From NCBI GenBank assembly GCA_963716525.1, contig OY970315.1, forward strand, positions 3,844,001-3,908,000: DNA of 64,000 nt, written 5' to 3'. This stretch comes from JBBREP01 sp963716525 (lineage in GTDB: Bacteria > Actinomycetota > Acidimicrobiia > IMCC26256 > PALSA-610). Position numbers and translations under genes: made by a program. The notes under the pieces are model-generated. The model ran no database searches and was not told where the DNA came from. It saw only the letters and a list, made by a program, of their open reading frames with translations. Shown in pieces: positions 26,706-36,786 of this stretch (position 1 is the first letter of the stretch; every line of letters begins with the position of its first letter).

Positions 26706-27101
26706 TCACTCGGCGTCGGGGTCGCGGGCGGCCTCGTACCCCTCGCGCGCCGCGGGGATCGCCTCGACCGCGCACAGCACGCCCGCAGCGGGCATCGCCA
26801 GCATGATCGAGCCCATGATCTCCTCCCAGGTGGCCCCCACCTCGTCCGCGAGCTGGGCGTGCCGGCGGACGCCCGCCGGATTGCGCATGACCACCGTGAC
26901 CACCATGCGGATCAGCTCGTGGGTCTTGCGATCGGGCGCGTTCAAGGAGTCGATTGCCGCCATCCACGCGTTGTGCGCCTCGTGCAGCGCCGGGAACACC
27001 TCGTGCAGAGGCTCCTCGAACGGGAAGTTGAAGTCCACCGCGTCGGGCGTTGGCGGGCACATCGGGTACAGAGCTAGCACGTCGTCGCGCCGCGCTGTCA
27101 A
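26706..27101 (-). CDS. Carboxymuconolactone decarboxylase (CMD)-family protein
   Basis: A 131-residue helical protein. HELIRMVVTVVMRNPAGVRRHAQLADEVGATWEEIMGSIMLAM carries the CMD/AhpD-fold core: a conserved His in RRHAQLA and a Glu-rich helix, but no CxxC, so peroxidase activity is not expected. The listed start is TTG 27101; ATG 27062 (MCPPTPDAV) is an equally good choice, because the TTGACA at 27101-27096 could instead be a -35 element. 19 bp upstream of the DUF35 gene, probably in the same operon. Confidence 0.65.
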   Translation of the reverse strand: MTARRDDVLALYPMCPPTPDAVDFNFPFEEPLHEVFPALHEAHNAWMAAIDSLNAPDRKTHELIRMVVTVVMRNPAGVRRHAQLADEVGATWEEIMGSIMLAMPAAGVLCAVEAIPAAREGYEAARDPDAE

Positions 27102-27125
27102 GGCTCCTGTGCTTCACTCGGCGCC

Positions 27126-27860
27126 GTGCTGCGCCCGTCGACGCCCGCGTGCCGGTCCGTCACCGGCGCGATGTGCGCCGTCGTCGCGCTCGTCGCGCCG
27201 GCCGCCTGCTCCTCCGGCGGGTCGCACGGCACCTCGGGCCGCACCACGCCGACCAGCGCGTCGCGCCACTCGGGCACGAAACCGCCGGCGCACCCGCCGA
27301 CCACCGCGTCGACCGCCGCTACCACCGGACCGTTCTCGATCGACGCCGCGGCCACACAGGCACTGCGCGTACACCTCCTCGACGGCATCGCGGGGTACAC
27401 GCTGCAGCCGGCCGGGCGCACCGCCACCGGGCCGTCGAGTCTCGGCGCCGCGGCGAACGATGCGGGTGGCGGGCTGGGGCCGAGCGGCGCGGCCGAACGC
27501 GCGGCACTCACGGGCGCGGGCTTTCGCGCCGGGTACAAGCTGCTGTTCAGCGCGGGCGACCGGCAGATCCTCGTGCTCGCGTACCGGTTCTCGTCGAGCG
27601 CCGGCGCGCAGCGCTACGCGACACATGCCTACACCGCACACGTGCACGACGGAGGCGCGCCGTCCACCCGCACCCCCGCGGCGGTACCGGGGGCACGCGT
27701 CGTGAACCGATCGGAGGCGGACGCGTCGGCGGCACTCGTGCTCTTCACACGAGGTGCGACGCTGGTGATCCTGTCGACGATCCAGCCGGCCGGCACCGAC
27801 GCCATCGCGGTGGTCGATCCCGTTGCGACCGCGCAATTCGACCGGCTCGCCGGCTACTGA
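27126..27860 (+). CDS. Predicted lipoprotein of unknown function
   Basis: A 244-residue protein. The N-terminus has a signal sequence with lipobox VAPAAC followed by SSGGSHGTSG, typical of an actinobacterial lipoprotein. A Thr/Pro-rich linker reaches residue 65; the rest (ALRVHLLDGIAGYTLQPAG, AGYKLLFSAGDRQILVLAYR, ALVLFTRGATLVILSTIQ) is a small mixed alpha/beta domain that I do not recognise. It overlaps the convergent regulator gene by 7 bp. Confidence 0.6.
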   Translation: MLRPSTPACRSVTGAMCAVVALVAPAACSSGGSHGTSGRTTPTSASRHSGTKPPAHPPTTASTAATTGPFSIDAAATQALRVHLLDGIAGYTLQPAGRTATGPSSLGAAANDAGGGLGPSGAAERAALTGAGFRAGYKLLFSAGDRQILVLAYRFSSSAGAQRYATHAYTAHVHDGGAPSTRTPAAVPGARVVNRSEADASAALVLFTRGATLVILSTIQPAGTDAIAVVDPVATAQFDRLAGY

Positions 27861-28593
27861 TCGGCGGAGCGGCGCCGCGCGTGGACGCGCCGCAACCGGG
27901 CCACACGTGCGTCCCAGGCCGCCTGCGCACCCGCCATCCACGACGAGGCCTCATCGAGCGCGGCGGGCGTCGTGTGATACACGACGCGACGCCCGTCACG
28001 CCGGCTTGCCACGAGATCGGCCGATTCGAGCACACCGAGATGTTTCGTGATCGCCTGCCTCGAGATCGGCACGGCACGCGCGAGCTCGCTCGCGGTGGCC
28101 GGTGCACCCGACAGCGTCTCGAGCAGGCCGCGACGCGTCGCGTCACCAAGTGCGCTGAACACCGCGTCGAGCCGGAGCTCGCCGCCGCGCGGCCCTGCGC
28201 CCGACGTGCCGTCAGCAGCGCCGCGAGGGCACGGAAGTCGGTACCGCTCTGCACGTCGAGGTCGATTGCGGCTTCGAGCAGTCGCTCCCGGATCCGCACG
28301 ACCGTGTGCTCGCCGTCGCCGGCGTCCTCGAGCTCGAGCTCGACCGTCGTCGCCGGTCCGGCCGCGGGCGCGGCCGGCATCCAGGTGAAGGCAATCCTGC
28401 GCCCGATCTCCACGTGGTCGACCACGCCGATACGGGTCACGCCCTCGCCACGCGTGCGCAGCGCCGCGCCGGGCTCCGGTGTCAGCTCGACCTCGTCGTC
28501 GAGCCATTCACGCAGCAGTTCGGGGTCGCTCACGATCGGCCACACCTCGTCGGGCGAGCCCTCCAGCGTCTCGACCACTTCCACGCTCGCCAT
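27854..28593 (-). CDS. SRPBCC (AHSA1-like) domain joined to an ArsR-family HTH, one frameshift
   Basis: Residues 1-130 form an AHSA1/SRPBCC domain (VEVVETLEGSPDEVWPIVSD, ELLREWLDDEVEL, IAFTWMPAAPA, HTVVRIRERL). Residues 140-225 form an ArsR winged helix (LDAVFSALGDATRRGLLETL, ARAVPISRQAITKHLGVLES, YHTTPAALDEASSWM) without metal-binding cysteines. The two lie in different frames; adding one base near 28190 gives a continuous 246-residue protein. The SRPBCC frame has no sensible stop of its own, which supports one gene. ATG 28593 has AGGG upstream. It diverges from clpP, and two palindromes in the gap are its likely operators. Confidence 0.7.
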
Positions 28594-28626
28594 CGTCCCT
28601 CCGGGGCTCGTGCCGTCGATCTCACG

Positions 28627-28646
28627 GTGCAACCAATCTATTGCAC
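28627..28646. promoter_or_regulatory. Palindromic operator 1, probable ArsR-type site
   Basis: GTGCAA-N8-TTGCAC is a perfect inverted repeat, 34 bp upstream of the SRPBCC-ArsR start. The same core recurs at 28668-28687, centres 41 bp (about four turns) apart. Confidence 0.65.
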
Positions 28647-28667
28647 ATCTGCCGCCCTCGCGATAAG

Positions 28668-28687
28668 GTGCAACCATGCAGTTGCAT
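28668..28687. promoter_or_regulatory. Palindromic operator 2, overlapping the clpP start
   Basis: GTGCAA-N8-TTGCAT repeats the core TGCAA-N8-TTGCA of the first site. It covers the ATG at 28676 and ends just before the ATG at 28688, so bound protein would block clpP transcription or initiation. Confidence 0.6.
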
Positions 28688-29347
28688 ATGGAACAGGAAC
28701 CGGTGCCGCCGGCCGAGCCGGTCACACCGGTTCCCGGCGCACCCGCACCGCCGGCCACCACCACATTCGCCGACGAGCTCGGCCGGATCCTCCTGCGCCG
28801 CCGTTACGTGCTGCTCACCGGCGAGATCGACGACACGCTCGCCGCGCTCGTGTGTGGCCAGCTCCTCGTGCTCGCCACCGGCTCCGACGCCGCGAGCCAC
28901 GAGCCGGTGGTGCTGCTGATCAACTCACCCGGCGGGTCGGTCGACGCCGGCTTCGCGATCTACGACACGATGCAGACGCTCGGCGTCGGCGTCGCGACCG
29001 TGTGCGCCGGGCTCGCCGCGTCGATGGGTCAGTTCCTGCTCTCCGCGGGCACGCCGGGCATGCGCTACGCGCACCGGCACAGCCAGATTCTCATGCACCA
29101 GCCGCACGGCGCGCTGCAGGGATTCGCCACAGACATTCGCATCCACGCCGATCATTTCGCGCGCCGCCGCCACGAGATGGCATGGCTCATCGCGCGGCAC
29201 ACGGGCCAGACGGTCGAGCAGGTGGCCGCCGACGCCGATCGCGACCACTGGTTCGATGCCGGCGAGGCCCTTGCGTACGGCATGGTCGACCACATCGTCG
29301 ACGGTCCGCTGCAGCTGTCTCAGGCGAGCTTCTCGTCGCCTCGATAG
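28676..29347 (+). CDS. clpP: ClpP-family serine protease
   Basis: A 223-residue ClpP. A Pro/Ala-rich leader of about 30 residues precedes the peptidase: LINSPGGSVDAGFAIYDTMQ, catalytic S116 in GLAASMGQFLLSAG, H141 in SQILMHQPHG and D190 in DADRDHWFD, so the triad is complete. It would form a barrel with a Clp ATPase, but no clpX or clpC lies nearby, and a solitary copy suggests a specialised ClpP. ATG 28676 or 28688 may be the start; an operator covers this region. The divergent SRPBCC-ArsR gene probably controls it. Confidence 0.85.
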   Translation: MQLHMEQEPVPPAEPVTPVPGAPAPPATTTFADELGRILLRRRYVLLTGEIDDTLAALVCGQLLVLATGSDAASHEPVVLLINSPGGSVDAGFAIYDTMQTLGVGVATVCAGLAASMGQFLLSAGTPGMRYAHRHSQILMHQPHGALQGFATDIRIHADHFARRRHEMAWLIARHTGQTVEQVAADADRDHWFDAGEALAYGMVDHIVDGPLQLSQASFSSPR

Positions 29348-29538
29348 ACGCTGATCGCCTGGGTGGGACAGCCCTGCGCGGCCATGACGATCTTGTCGTC
29401 GTCGGCCGCGGTCGGGTCGAGGACCACCGCGATGCCGTCGTCGTCGAGGTCGAACACGCCGGGCGCCCAGAACGCGCAGTTACCCGAACCCATGCAGGTC
29501 TCGCGATCGATGCGGATGTCGAGCGCCACGGCGTGCAC
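29320..29538 (-). CDS. Small ferredoxin (3Fe-4S type)
   Basis: A 72-residue protein with IDRETCMGSGNC, an acidic middle (LDDDGIAVVLDP) and AAQGCPTQAIS. The cysteine pattern C-x5-C plus a distant C-P, with Gly/Ser where the second cysteine of a 4Fe-4S site would be, indicates one 3Fe-4S cluster. Such ferredoxins feed P450s or Rieske oxygenases, but no such gene is beside it. Its 3' end overlaps clpP by 28 bp. GTG 29538 or GTG 29529 is the start. Confidence 0.8.
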   Translation of the reverse strand: MHAVALDIRIDRETCMGSGNCAFWAPGVFDLDDDGIAVVLDPTAADDDKIVMAAQGCPTQAISVYRGDEKLA

Positions 29539-29586
29539 GCTATCCGAGCGGATCAGCCGGCCTCGCCGCGCTGCCCGCCGACGGGT

Positions 29587-30951
29587 TCAGCTCGCGACCG
29601 TCTTCCAGCGCTCGAAGCGCTCGGCGACGGCATCGAGCGCGGCCGGGTCGGGCTCGACCGTGCGGGCGACGCGGGCCCAGCGCGTGCCGTCGGCCAGCGA
29701 GCTCTCCAACCCGGCGGCGAGGCGCGCACCGAACGCGGCCCCGAGCGCACCGCCCTCGGGCACCGCGACGACGTCGACCGGCAACCCCGTGCAGGTCGCG
29801 AGCGTGTCGAGCCAGTCGGCCACCGCCACGCCGCCGCCCGTCGCGACGATCCTTCGCGCCGGCGCGGGGGTGACCTCGATGAGGCGACGGGTGACAAACC
29901 CGGCGGCTTCGAACGCGGCCCGGCGCAGCGCGCGCGGGCCGTGGGTGAGATCGAGGCCGTGGAGCTCGGCCCGCCGCGTCGGATCGTTGATGGGCACACG
30001 TTCACCACGCGGGTAGGGCACCCACAGCGGCACGTCGTCGAGATCGAGCGGCCCGGACTCGCCGCCGCCGGCAAGCAGCGCCGTCGCCCAGTTCAGGAAC
30101 AACCCGCCGGCGTTCGAGGGACCGCCGATCAAGAACCGGTCGGGCGTGGTGTGCGGGATCGGGAAGTAGCCGGGAACGTCGAGCGGCTCCGCGACCACGC
30201 ACCACACGATCAAGGTGGTGCCGCAGATCACCAGCACGTCGCCGGGTTCTGTGGCACCGGCGACGACCTGCTCCCCCATCGCGTCGATCGTGCCGCCTTC
30301 CAGCACGCAACCGGGGTGGCCGATCACCTCGCCGGCCGCGGTCCCGGCCGGCACGAGCGGCGGCATCTGCTCGACGCGGGCACCCGCGCCGGTGACGAGC
30401 TCCTCGTCCCACGTGCCCGCGAAGTCGAACAGCGGCCAGCACGCGGCCGCTGCGGTCGTCGACATCACCGGCACGCCCACGAGCGCGGCGTTTGCGACGC
30501 TCTGCGCGGTACGGAACCCCGCGGCCGTGGGGAACTCACCGGCGAGCCAGCCGAGGAAGCGTCCGAGCTCGCCCCGCTCGCTGAAGGCGCCGTCCTCGAA
30601 GCCCCGCCCGCGCTCGTCGCCGTAGAGCAGACCGGGCGCGATCGGACGCTCCTCGCCGTCGACGGCCGTGAGCGACGGCACCATGGCCGCGACGCTCACC
30701 GCACGTGGCGCGATCCCGGCGTCGTCGAGCCCGAGACCCTCGAGCGCGGCACGAGGCCCGTCGAACCAGGCGACGCGCGCGTCATGCTCGAAGCGGTCGG
30801 GCGTGGGGATGGCGAACGGGTGCGGCACCCGAGCGCGCCGGATGATGTTGCCGTCGTCGTCGGCGGCGACCGCCTTCACCGACGACGTGCCGATGTCGAT
30901 GCCGACCGTCACTGCGCCGCGCGGAGTTGCTGCTGCCGTCACGGCGGTCAC
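29587..30951 (-). CDS. FGGY-family carbohydrate kinase
   Basis: A 454-residue sugar kinase. VGIDIGTSSVKAVAADDDG is the ATP phosphate-1 loop; GDVLVICGTTLIVWCVV and RRIVATGGGVAVADWLDTLA are phosphate-2 and adenosine motifs; GALGAAFGARLAAG follows. It is closest to xylulokinase-like enzymes, but the sugar cannot be assigned. There is no transporter or isomerase next to it. It lies 24 bp downstream of the IMPase-like gene and may share its transcript. Confidence 0.8.
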   Translation of the reverse strand: MTAVTAAATPRGAVTVGIDIGTSSVKAVAADDDGNIIRRARVPHPFAIPTPDRFEHDARVAWFDGPRAALEGLGLDDAGIAPRAVSVAAMVPSLTAVDGEERPIAPGLLYGDERGRGFEDGAFSERGELGRFLGWLAGEFPTAAGFRTAQSVANAALVGVPVMSTTAAAACWPLFDFAGTWDEELVTGAGARVEQMPPLVPAGTAAGEVIGHPGCVLEGGTIDAMGEQVVAGATEPGDVLVICGTTLIVWCVVAEPLDVPGYFPIPHTTPDRFLIGGPSNAGGLFLNWATALLAGGGESGPLDLDDVPLWVPYPRGERVPINDPTRRAELHGLDLTHGPRALRRAAFEAAGFVTRRLIEVTPAPARRIVATGGGVAVADWLDTLATCTGLPVDVVAVPEGGALGAAFGARLAAGLESSLADGTRWARVARTVEPDPAALDAVAERFERWKTVAS

Positions 30952-30975
30952 CGTAGCGGCGGCCGCCGGGTGGCC

Positions 30976-31752
30976 TCACGCCTGTAGTTGCCGGAGCACT
31001 TCGTCGTGCAGACGACCGTTCGAGCACACCAACGAGTTTGCGGTGCGCGGTTCGGTGCGGCCGTCGATGGTCGACCAGCGGCCGCCGGCCTCCTCGATGA
31101 TGGGGAGCAACGCAGCGGCGTCCCAGTAGGCGACGATCGGGTCGATCGACACCTCGAAGCTGCCGTCGGCCACGAGCACGTGCTGCCAGAAGTCGCCGAG
31201 ACCGCGCGTGCGCCAGCACCGGCGGCTCAACGCCAGCATGCGGTCGCCGATCCCGTCTGCGTCGAAGCGCTCGCTCGTGTCCCATGCGAAAGAAACGTCC
31301 GCGTCGCCAAGGGTGTCGACCTCCGACACGCGCAGCCTGTGACCGTCGCGATGGGCACCGAGCCCACGGGCCGCCCACCAGCGACTCCCGAGCACGGGCG
31401 CGCTCACCACGCCCACCACGACCTCGCCGTCGTGCTCCAACCCGATCAGCGTGGCCCACACGGGCACGCCCCGCACGTAGTTCTTCGTGCCGTCGATCGG
31501 ATCGATGATCCAGCACCACGACCCGGTGGCCTCGCCGCCGCCGAACTCCTCGCCGAGCACGTCGTGCTCGCGCGCGTGGAGCGCGAGATCCGCGCGCAGG
31601 GCCTCCTCCACGGCGTGGTCGGCCTCGCTCACCGGCGTGAGGTCGGGCTTGGTGTGCACCACGAGGTCGAGCGCGCGAAAGCGCGCCATCGTGATCCGGT
31701 CGGACAGATCGGCGAGCTCGATCGCCAGCTGGAGCGCGCTCCCAGTCTCCAC
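30976..31752 (-). CDS. hisN: Inositol-monophosphatase-family phosphatase (probable histidinol-phosphatase HisN)
   Basis: A 258-residue Mg2+-dependent phosphatase. Metal ligands are in DVLGEEFGGG (Glu), WIIDPIDGTKNYVRG (two Asp) and VAYWDAAALLPIIEEAGG (Asp). The length and the RALDLVVHTKPDLTPVSEAD region fit actinobacterial HisN, but inositol or fructose-bisphosphate phosphatase activity is not excluded and no other his gene is present. The GTG start 31752 leaves a 34-bp gap to the divergent glutamate dehydrogenase, so the two promoters overlap. Confidence 0.75.
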   Translation of the reverse strand: METGSALQLAIELADLSDRITMARFRALDLVVHTKPDLTPVSEADHAVEEALRADLALHAREHDVLGEEFGGGEATGSWCWIIDPIDGTKNYVRGVPVWATLIGLEHDGEVVVGVVSAPVLGSRWWAARGLGAHRDGHRLRVSEVDTLGDADVSFAWDTSERFDADGIGDRMLALSRRCWRTRGLGDFWQHVLVADGSFEVSIDPIVAYWDAAALLPIIEEAGGRWSTIDGRTEPRTANSLVCSNGRLHDEVLRQLQA

Positions 31753-31786
31753 AGCGGCGAACGCTACGCGATATACCCTCGCATCG

Positions 31787-34700
31787 ATGGACGACGACCG
31801 CTCGGCGCTGGTCGAGCGAGTGTCGAGCCTGGCGTCGTCATACGTCGCCGCCGACGAGGCACCCGGGCTCGCCGAGTTCATCCGGCGCTTCTATGCCGAC
31901 GTCAGCGCCGACGACCTCGCCGAGCGCAACGTCGAGGACCTTGCCGGTGCGGCCCGCGCTGTGGCGGGCCGCGTCGCACCGCCCGCCGGGCGCGCCCGTG
32001 ATCCGCGCGTACGACCCGACGGCCGGCGTCGACGGATGGTCGTCTCCATACACCGTGATCGAGGTCGTGAGCGACGACATGCCGTTCATCGTCGACTCCG
32101 TGACGATGGCGATCGAACGCCGGCGCGGCACGGTGCAGCTCGCGATCCATCCGATCGTCGCCGTCCGCCGAGCCACCGAGGGACACCTGCTCGGGCTGGC
32201 CGGGTCGGGCGACCCGAGCGTGGCCGACACCGCCGCGCACGCCGAAGGCGAGCGTCGCGTCGTCGAGTCGTACGTGCACATGGAGATCGACCGCATCGAC
32301 GACACCGCACTCCTCGCGCAGCTCGTCGACGATCTTCGCGCGGTGTACTCGGCAGTGCACACGGCCACGAGCGACTGGAGCGACATGCTCGCAGCCACGT
32401 TCCGCGTGGTGAACGAGCTCGGTGCCGGTACAGCAGCCGACGACGACGGGCGCGCCGAGCACGCGCGCGCTCCTGCAGTGGATGGCCGACCACCACTTCA
32501 CGTTCCTCGGTGTCTGCGACATCGAGCCGACGGCCGACGACCCGACCGCGATCGTCGACGGCACCGCGCTCGGCATCCTCGCCGGCTCGTCGCGACCGCC
32601 GCTCACGCCGTTCCCCGGTTCGGCGACGCTCGTCGTGAGCAAGGAACCGCAGCGCTCGCGGGTCCACCGCGACGCCTATCTCGACGCGGTCGCGGTACGC
32701 GTCGTCGCCTCGGACGGCGGCGTCGAGCGCGAGACCCGGTTCCTCGGGCTGTGGACGTCGAGCGCGTACCACGCGAGCCCGAGCGACATCCCGGTGCTGC
32801 GGCGCAAGGTCACGGCCGTCGTCCAGCGCGCCGGCTACCCGCACGATTCGCACGCCGGCAAGGATCTCGCCGCCGTCCTCGACACCTATCCGCGCGACCA
32901 GCTGTTCCAGATCGGCGTCGAGGAGCTCTACGAAACGGCGATCGCGATCGTGCACCTGCAGGAACGCCGGCGCGTCCGCCTCTTCCTGCGCACCGACCCC
33001 ACCGGCCAGTTCGTGTCGGCGCTCGTCTTCGTGCCGCGCGACCGCTACAACACCACACTGCGCCTGCGGATCGCCTCCATCCTCGGCGACACGCTGCACG
33101 CAGAAGAATCCGAGTGGACCTCGAGCGTGAGCGACGCACCGCTCGCGCGGCTGCATTTCGTGCTGCGCGTCGCGCCCGGAGCGCTCGCCACGGTGCGGTC
33201 ACGCGATCTCGAGCGGCAGATCAGCGCGGCTAGTCGCTCGTGGGCCGAGGAGCTCCGTGATGCGCTCGTCGCCGCGGCCGGCACCGAACGCGGTCCCGCG
33301 CTCGCTCGGCGATGGGCCGACGCGTTCCCACCGGCATACCGGGACGACATCCCGGTCGCCGCCGCGGTCGCCGACGTGCTCGACCTCGACCGGCTCGAGC
33401 AGACCGGCACAACGGTGCTGCGGCTGGAAGCCGGCCGCGCCGACGGCGTGATGCCGTTCAGCGTGATCGGCCCGGCGCAGCTGTCCCTGTCGGACGTGAT
33501 GCCGATCCTCGGCCACCTCGGCGTGCGTGTGGTCGACGAGCACCCGTACGTCGTGGGCGAACCCACAGCCAGGGCGGGCGACGACCGTGAGGGAGCCAGC
33601 GCGATCGCTGCGGTCCACCTCGCCCGCTTCGGTATCCGCTCCGATGCGCCGGGCGTCGATCTCGCCGCGAGCCGCGACGATTTCGAGGATGCGTTCGCCG
33701 CGGTGCTCGCCGGCGATGCCGAGAACGATGCATTCGGTGCGCTCGTGCTCGGCGCGTCGCTCGCGTGGCGTGAGGTCGCGATCCTCCGCGCGTACCGCGC
33801 GCTACCTGCGCCAGATCGGCACGCTGTTCTCGCACGACTACATCGCGAGCGTGCTGATCGGTCATCCCGACACGGCGCGCGCGCTCGTGGCGTATTTCCG
33901 GGCCCGCTTCGACCCCCAAGCCACCCCCGGCGAGCGCGATGCCGGCCAGGCGGCCCGGCGCGCCGAGCTCGACCAGATGCTCGAGGCCGTCACGAGCCTC
34001 GACGACGACCGAATCCTGCCGCGGCCTCACCACGCTCGTCGATGCCACGCTCCGTACGAACTGGTTCCAGCGTGATCCCGCGGGCCGGGCGCCGGCGCAC
34101 ATCGTGTACAAGCTCGAGCCGGCGCACATCCCCGAAGTGCCGCGACCGGTGCCCGACTACGAGATCTTCGTCTACTCGCCGCACGTCGAGGGCGTGCACC
34201 TGCGCATGGGAAAGGTCGCACGCGGCGGGCTGCGCTGGAGCGACCGGCGCGAGGACTTCCGCACCGAGGTGCTCGGGCTCGTCAAGGCGCAGACCGTGAA
34301 GAACGCGGTCATCGTGCCCACCGGCGCGAAGGGCGGATTCGTACCGAAACGGCTGCCGCCCGCGAGCGACCGCGACGCCTGGCTCGCCGAAGGCACCGCG
34401 TGCTACCGCACGTTCGTCGGCGGGCTGCTCGACGTCACCGACAACCGCGTGGCGCCGGCTGGCGGCTCGCAGCATGCCGAGTCGGTCGCACGCACGCCCG
34501 ACGGAGTGGTCCGCTACGACGGCGACGATCCGTACCTCGTCGTCGCGGCCGACAAGGGCACCGCGGCGTTCTCCGACGTGGCGAACGAGATCGCCGTCGC
34601 ACGCGACTTCTGGCTCGGCGATGCGTTCGCGTCGGGCGGGAGCGCCGGGTACGACCACAAGGCGATGGGCATCACCGCTCGCGGCGCGTGGGAGTCGGTG

Positions 34701-36654
34701 CGGGCGCATTTCCGCGAGCTCGGCATCGATCCCGATGCCGACACGTTCACGGTCGCGGGCATCGGCGACATGTCGGGCGACGTGTTCGGCAACGGCATGC
34801 TGCTCTCGCGCCACATCCGTCTCGTCGCTGCGTTCGACCACCGGCACGTGTTCCTCGATCCCGACCCGGAGCCCGCAGCCGGTTACGACGAGCGCGTGCG
34901 CTTGTTCGCGCTGGCTCGCTCGTCGTGGGCCGACTACGACCCCGCGTGTATCTCCGACGGCGGCGGCGTGTTCGCCGCGTACGGTGAAGAGTGTCCCGAT
35001 CACCCGCCAGGTGCGCATCGCGCTCGGCCTGCCCGACGACATCGCCGCGCTGAGCCCGCCGGCACTCATCGCCGCGATCCTGCGCGCGCCGGTCGACCTG
35101 CTGTGGAACGGCGGCATCGGCACCTACATCCGGGCCTCGACCGAATCCAATGCCGACGTCGGCGACAAGTCGAACGACGCGGTGCGCATCGACGCATCCC
35201 AGGTACGGGCGCGGGTCGTAGTGGAGGGCGGCAACCTCGGTCTCACCCAACCCGCCCGCGTCGAGCTCGCACGTCGCGGTGTGGCGGTGAACACCGACGC
35301 CATCGACAACTCGGCCGGGGTGGACACGTCGGACCACGAGGTGAACATCAAGATCCTTCTGGCCGACATGATCGTCCGCGGCGAGCTCGGCGCCGGTGAG
35401 CGCGACGCGCTGCTCGCCGGAATGACCGACGACGTCGCCGCGCTCGTGCTCGCCGACAACTATCAGCAGAACCGCGCCCTTCTGATCGAACGGGGAGAGA
35501 GCGCGGCGCTGGCCGACGTGCACCTCCGGTATCTCGCGGTGCTCGAATCGGAAGGCAAGCTCGACCGCGCCGTCGAGTACCTGCCGAGCTCCGGCGAGCT
35601 CGCGGAGCGCAAGGCCCACGGTCTCGGGTTGTTCGGACCGGAGCTCGCAGTGGTGCTCGCGTACAGCAAGCACACGCTCGACGAGGCCGTGCTGGCGAGC
35701 GACCTGCCCGACGATCGCGATGCGGCGGGCGTGCTGCTCGACTACTTCCCCCAGGCGCTGCGCACCCGCGCGCAGACCGCCATCGCACGCCATTCGTTGC
35801 GCCGCGAGATCACCGCCACCGCGCTCGTCAACGCGGTCGTGAACACGGGGGGCACCACGCTCGCGTTCCGGATGATGGAGGAGACCGGTGGGCTCGAGCC
35901 CGACGTCGTGCGGGCACATCTCGTCGCGTGGCAGGTGTTCGAGCAGCAGAAGTTCTGGGACGACGTCGCCGCGCTCGATCACAGCATCGCCGCGGCGCTG
36001 CAGGTGGAGCTGTATCTCGAAGGCCGCAAGCTCGTCGAGCGGGCGACGCGCTGGCTGCTCCGCCACCGCCGCGCTCCCCTCGCGATCTCGGCGACCGTGG
36101 CCGCCTTCGCCGAGGGTGTGCACCGCTGCGCCCAGGTGCTCCCTCCGCTGTGCGGTCACGACGAGGCCGCGCGTGTGGCGCAGGCGTACGACCACTACCT
36201 CGCGGGCGGCGTGCCCGAACCGGTCGCGGTGCGCGCGGCGTCGTACCGCTCACTGGCGTCGGCGCTCGACATCGTGGAGATCGGCACGGAGGTGTCACGA
36301 CCGGTGGAAGCGGTGGCGGCGGTGTACGCCACCGTCGGCGACCAACTCGGGCTCGACTGGCTGCGTGAGCGCGTCCTCAACGATCTCCGGCGCGACGATC
36401 GCTGGAGCGCGCTCGCCCGCAGCGCGCTCCGTGACGACCTCTACGGCGAGCACCGTGCCGTGACGAGCGCGATCCTGCGTAGTGCGCGCCCGACCGACGA
36501 CGCTGCGGGCGCCTTCGACCGCTGGGCAACCGTGCGCCAACCCGCGCTGGCGCGGGCCACCAAGGTGCTCGGCGACGTGCGCCAGTCGGGCACGTACGAC
36601 CTCGCCACCCTCTCGGTAGCCCTCCGCGAGCTGCGCAACCTCCTCACCACCTGA
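31787..36654 (+). CDS. gdh: NAD-specific glutamate dehydrogenase, large (180-kDa) type, five frameshifts
   Basis: Converts glutamate to 2-oxoglutarate and ammonia with NAD. Five reading-frame changes occur, near 31985, 32460, 33803, 34018 and 34985. All move in the same sense (one extra base each). Removing five bases gives exactly 1620 codons plus stop, the family length. Family motifs run through the whole: SSPYTVIEVVSDDMPFIVDS (N-terminal regulatory part), ADHHFTFLG, VLRRKVTAVVQRAGYP, VARGGLRWSDRREDFRTEVL, PTGAKGGFVPKRLP with the catalytic lysine, TVAGIGDMSGDVFGNGML, and RVVVEGGNLGLTQPARVELA. The even spread of conserved blocks argues for one functional gene with sequence errors. The start is close to TATACC, suggesting a very short leader. 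Confidence 0.85.
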
Positions 36655-36744
36655 CCACCGCCCCCGTTCACCAAGCAACGTCGCCGGCGGTGAGCGCAGC
36701 GGCGCCCGCACCTGCGGGAAGTATGACGCGAGCCACCGATGTCA

Positions 36745-36765
36745 CGGCGAGGAAGCGAATCCGTA
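36745..36765 (+). repeat. 21-bp direct repeat, copy 1, in a gene-free gap
   Basis: The 21-base unit starts CGGCGAGGAAGCG and ends AATCCGTA; an identical copy lies at 36787-36807. The 252-bp gap between the glutamate dehydrogenase and thiolase ends holds this pair and a second short repeat (GAAGATCGAGCG twice after 36818). No gene is seen in the gap. Confidence 0.75.
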
Positions 36766-36786
36766 CACGATGAGCCCGGGGTGGGC

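Noticed and set aside
28306..30987. Very long plus-strand open frame (893 codons) opposite the ferredoxin and FGGY kinase genes
   Set aside because: Antisense shadow of high-GC coding sequence; Arg/Ala/His-rich with no family motif, and the opposite strand has clear genes.
31787..36654. Programmed frameshifting or a true pseudogene for glutamate dehydrogenase
   Set aside because: Five shifts, no slippery heptamers or following structures, and full conservation of family motifs on both sides fit sequence errors better.
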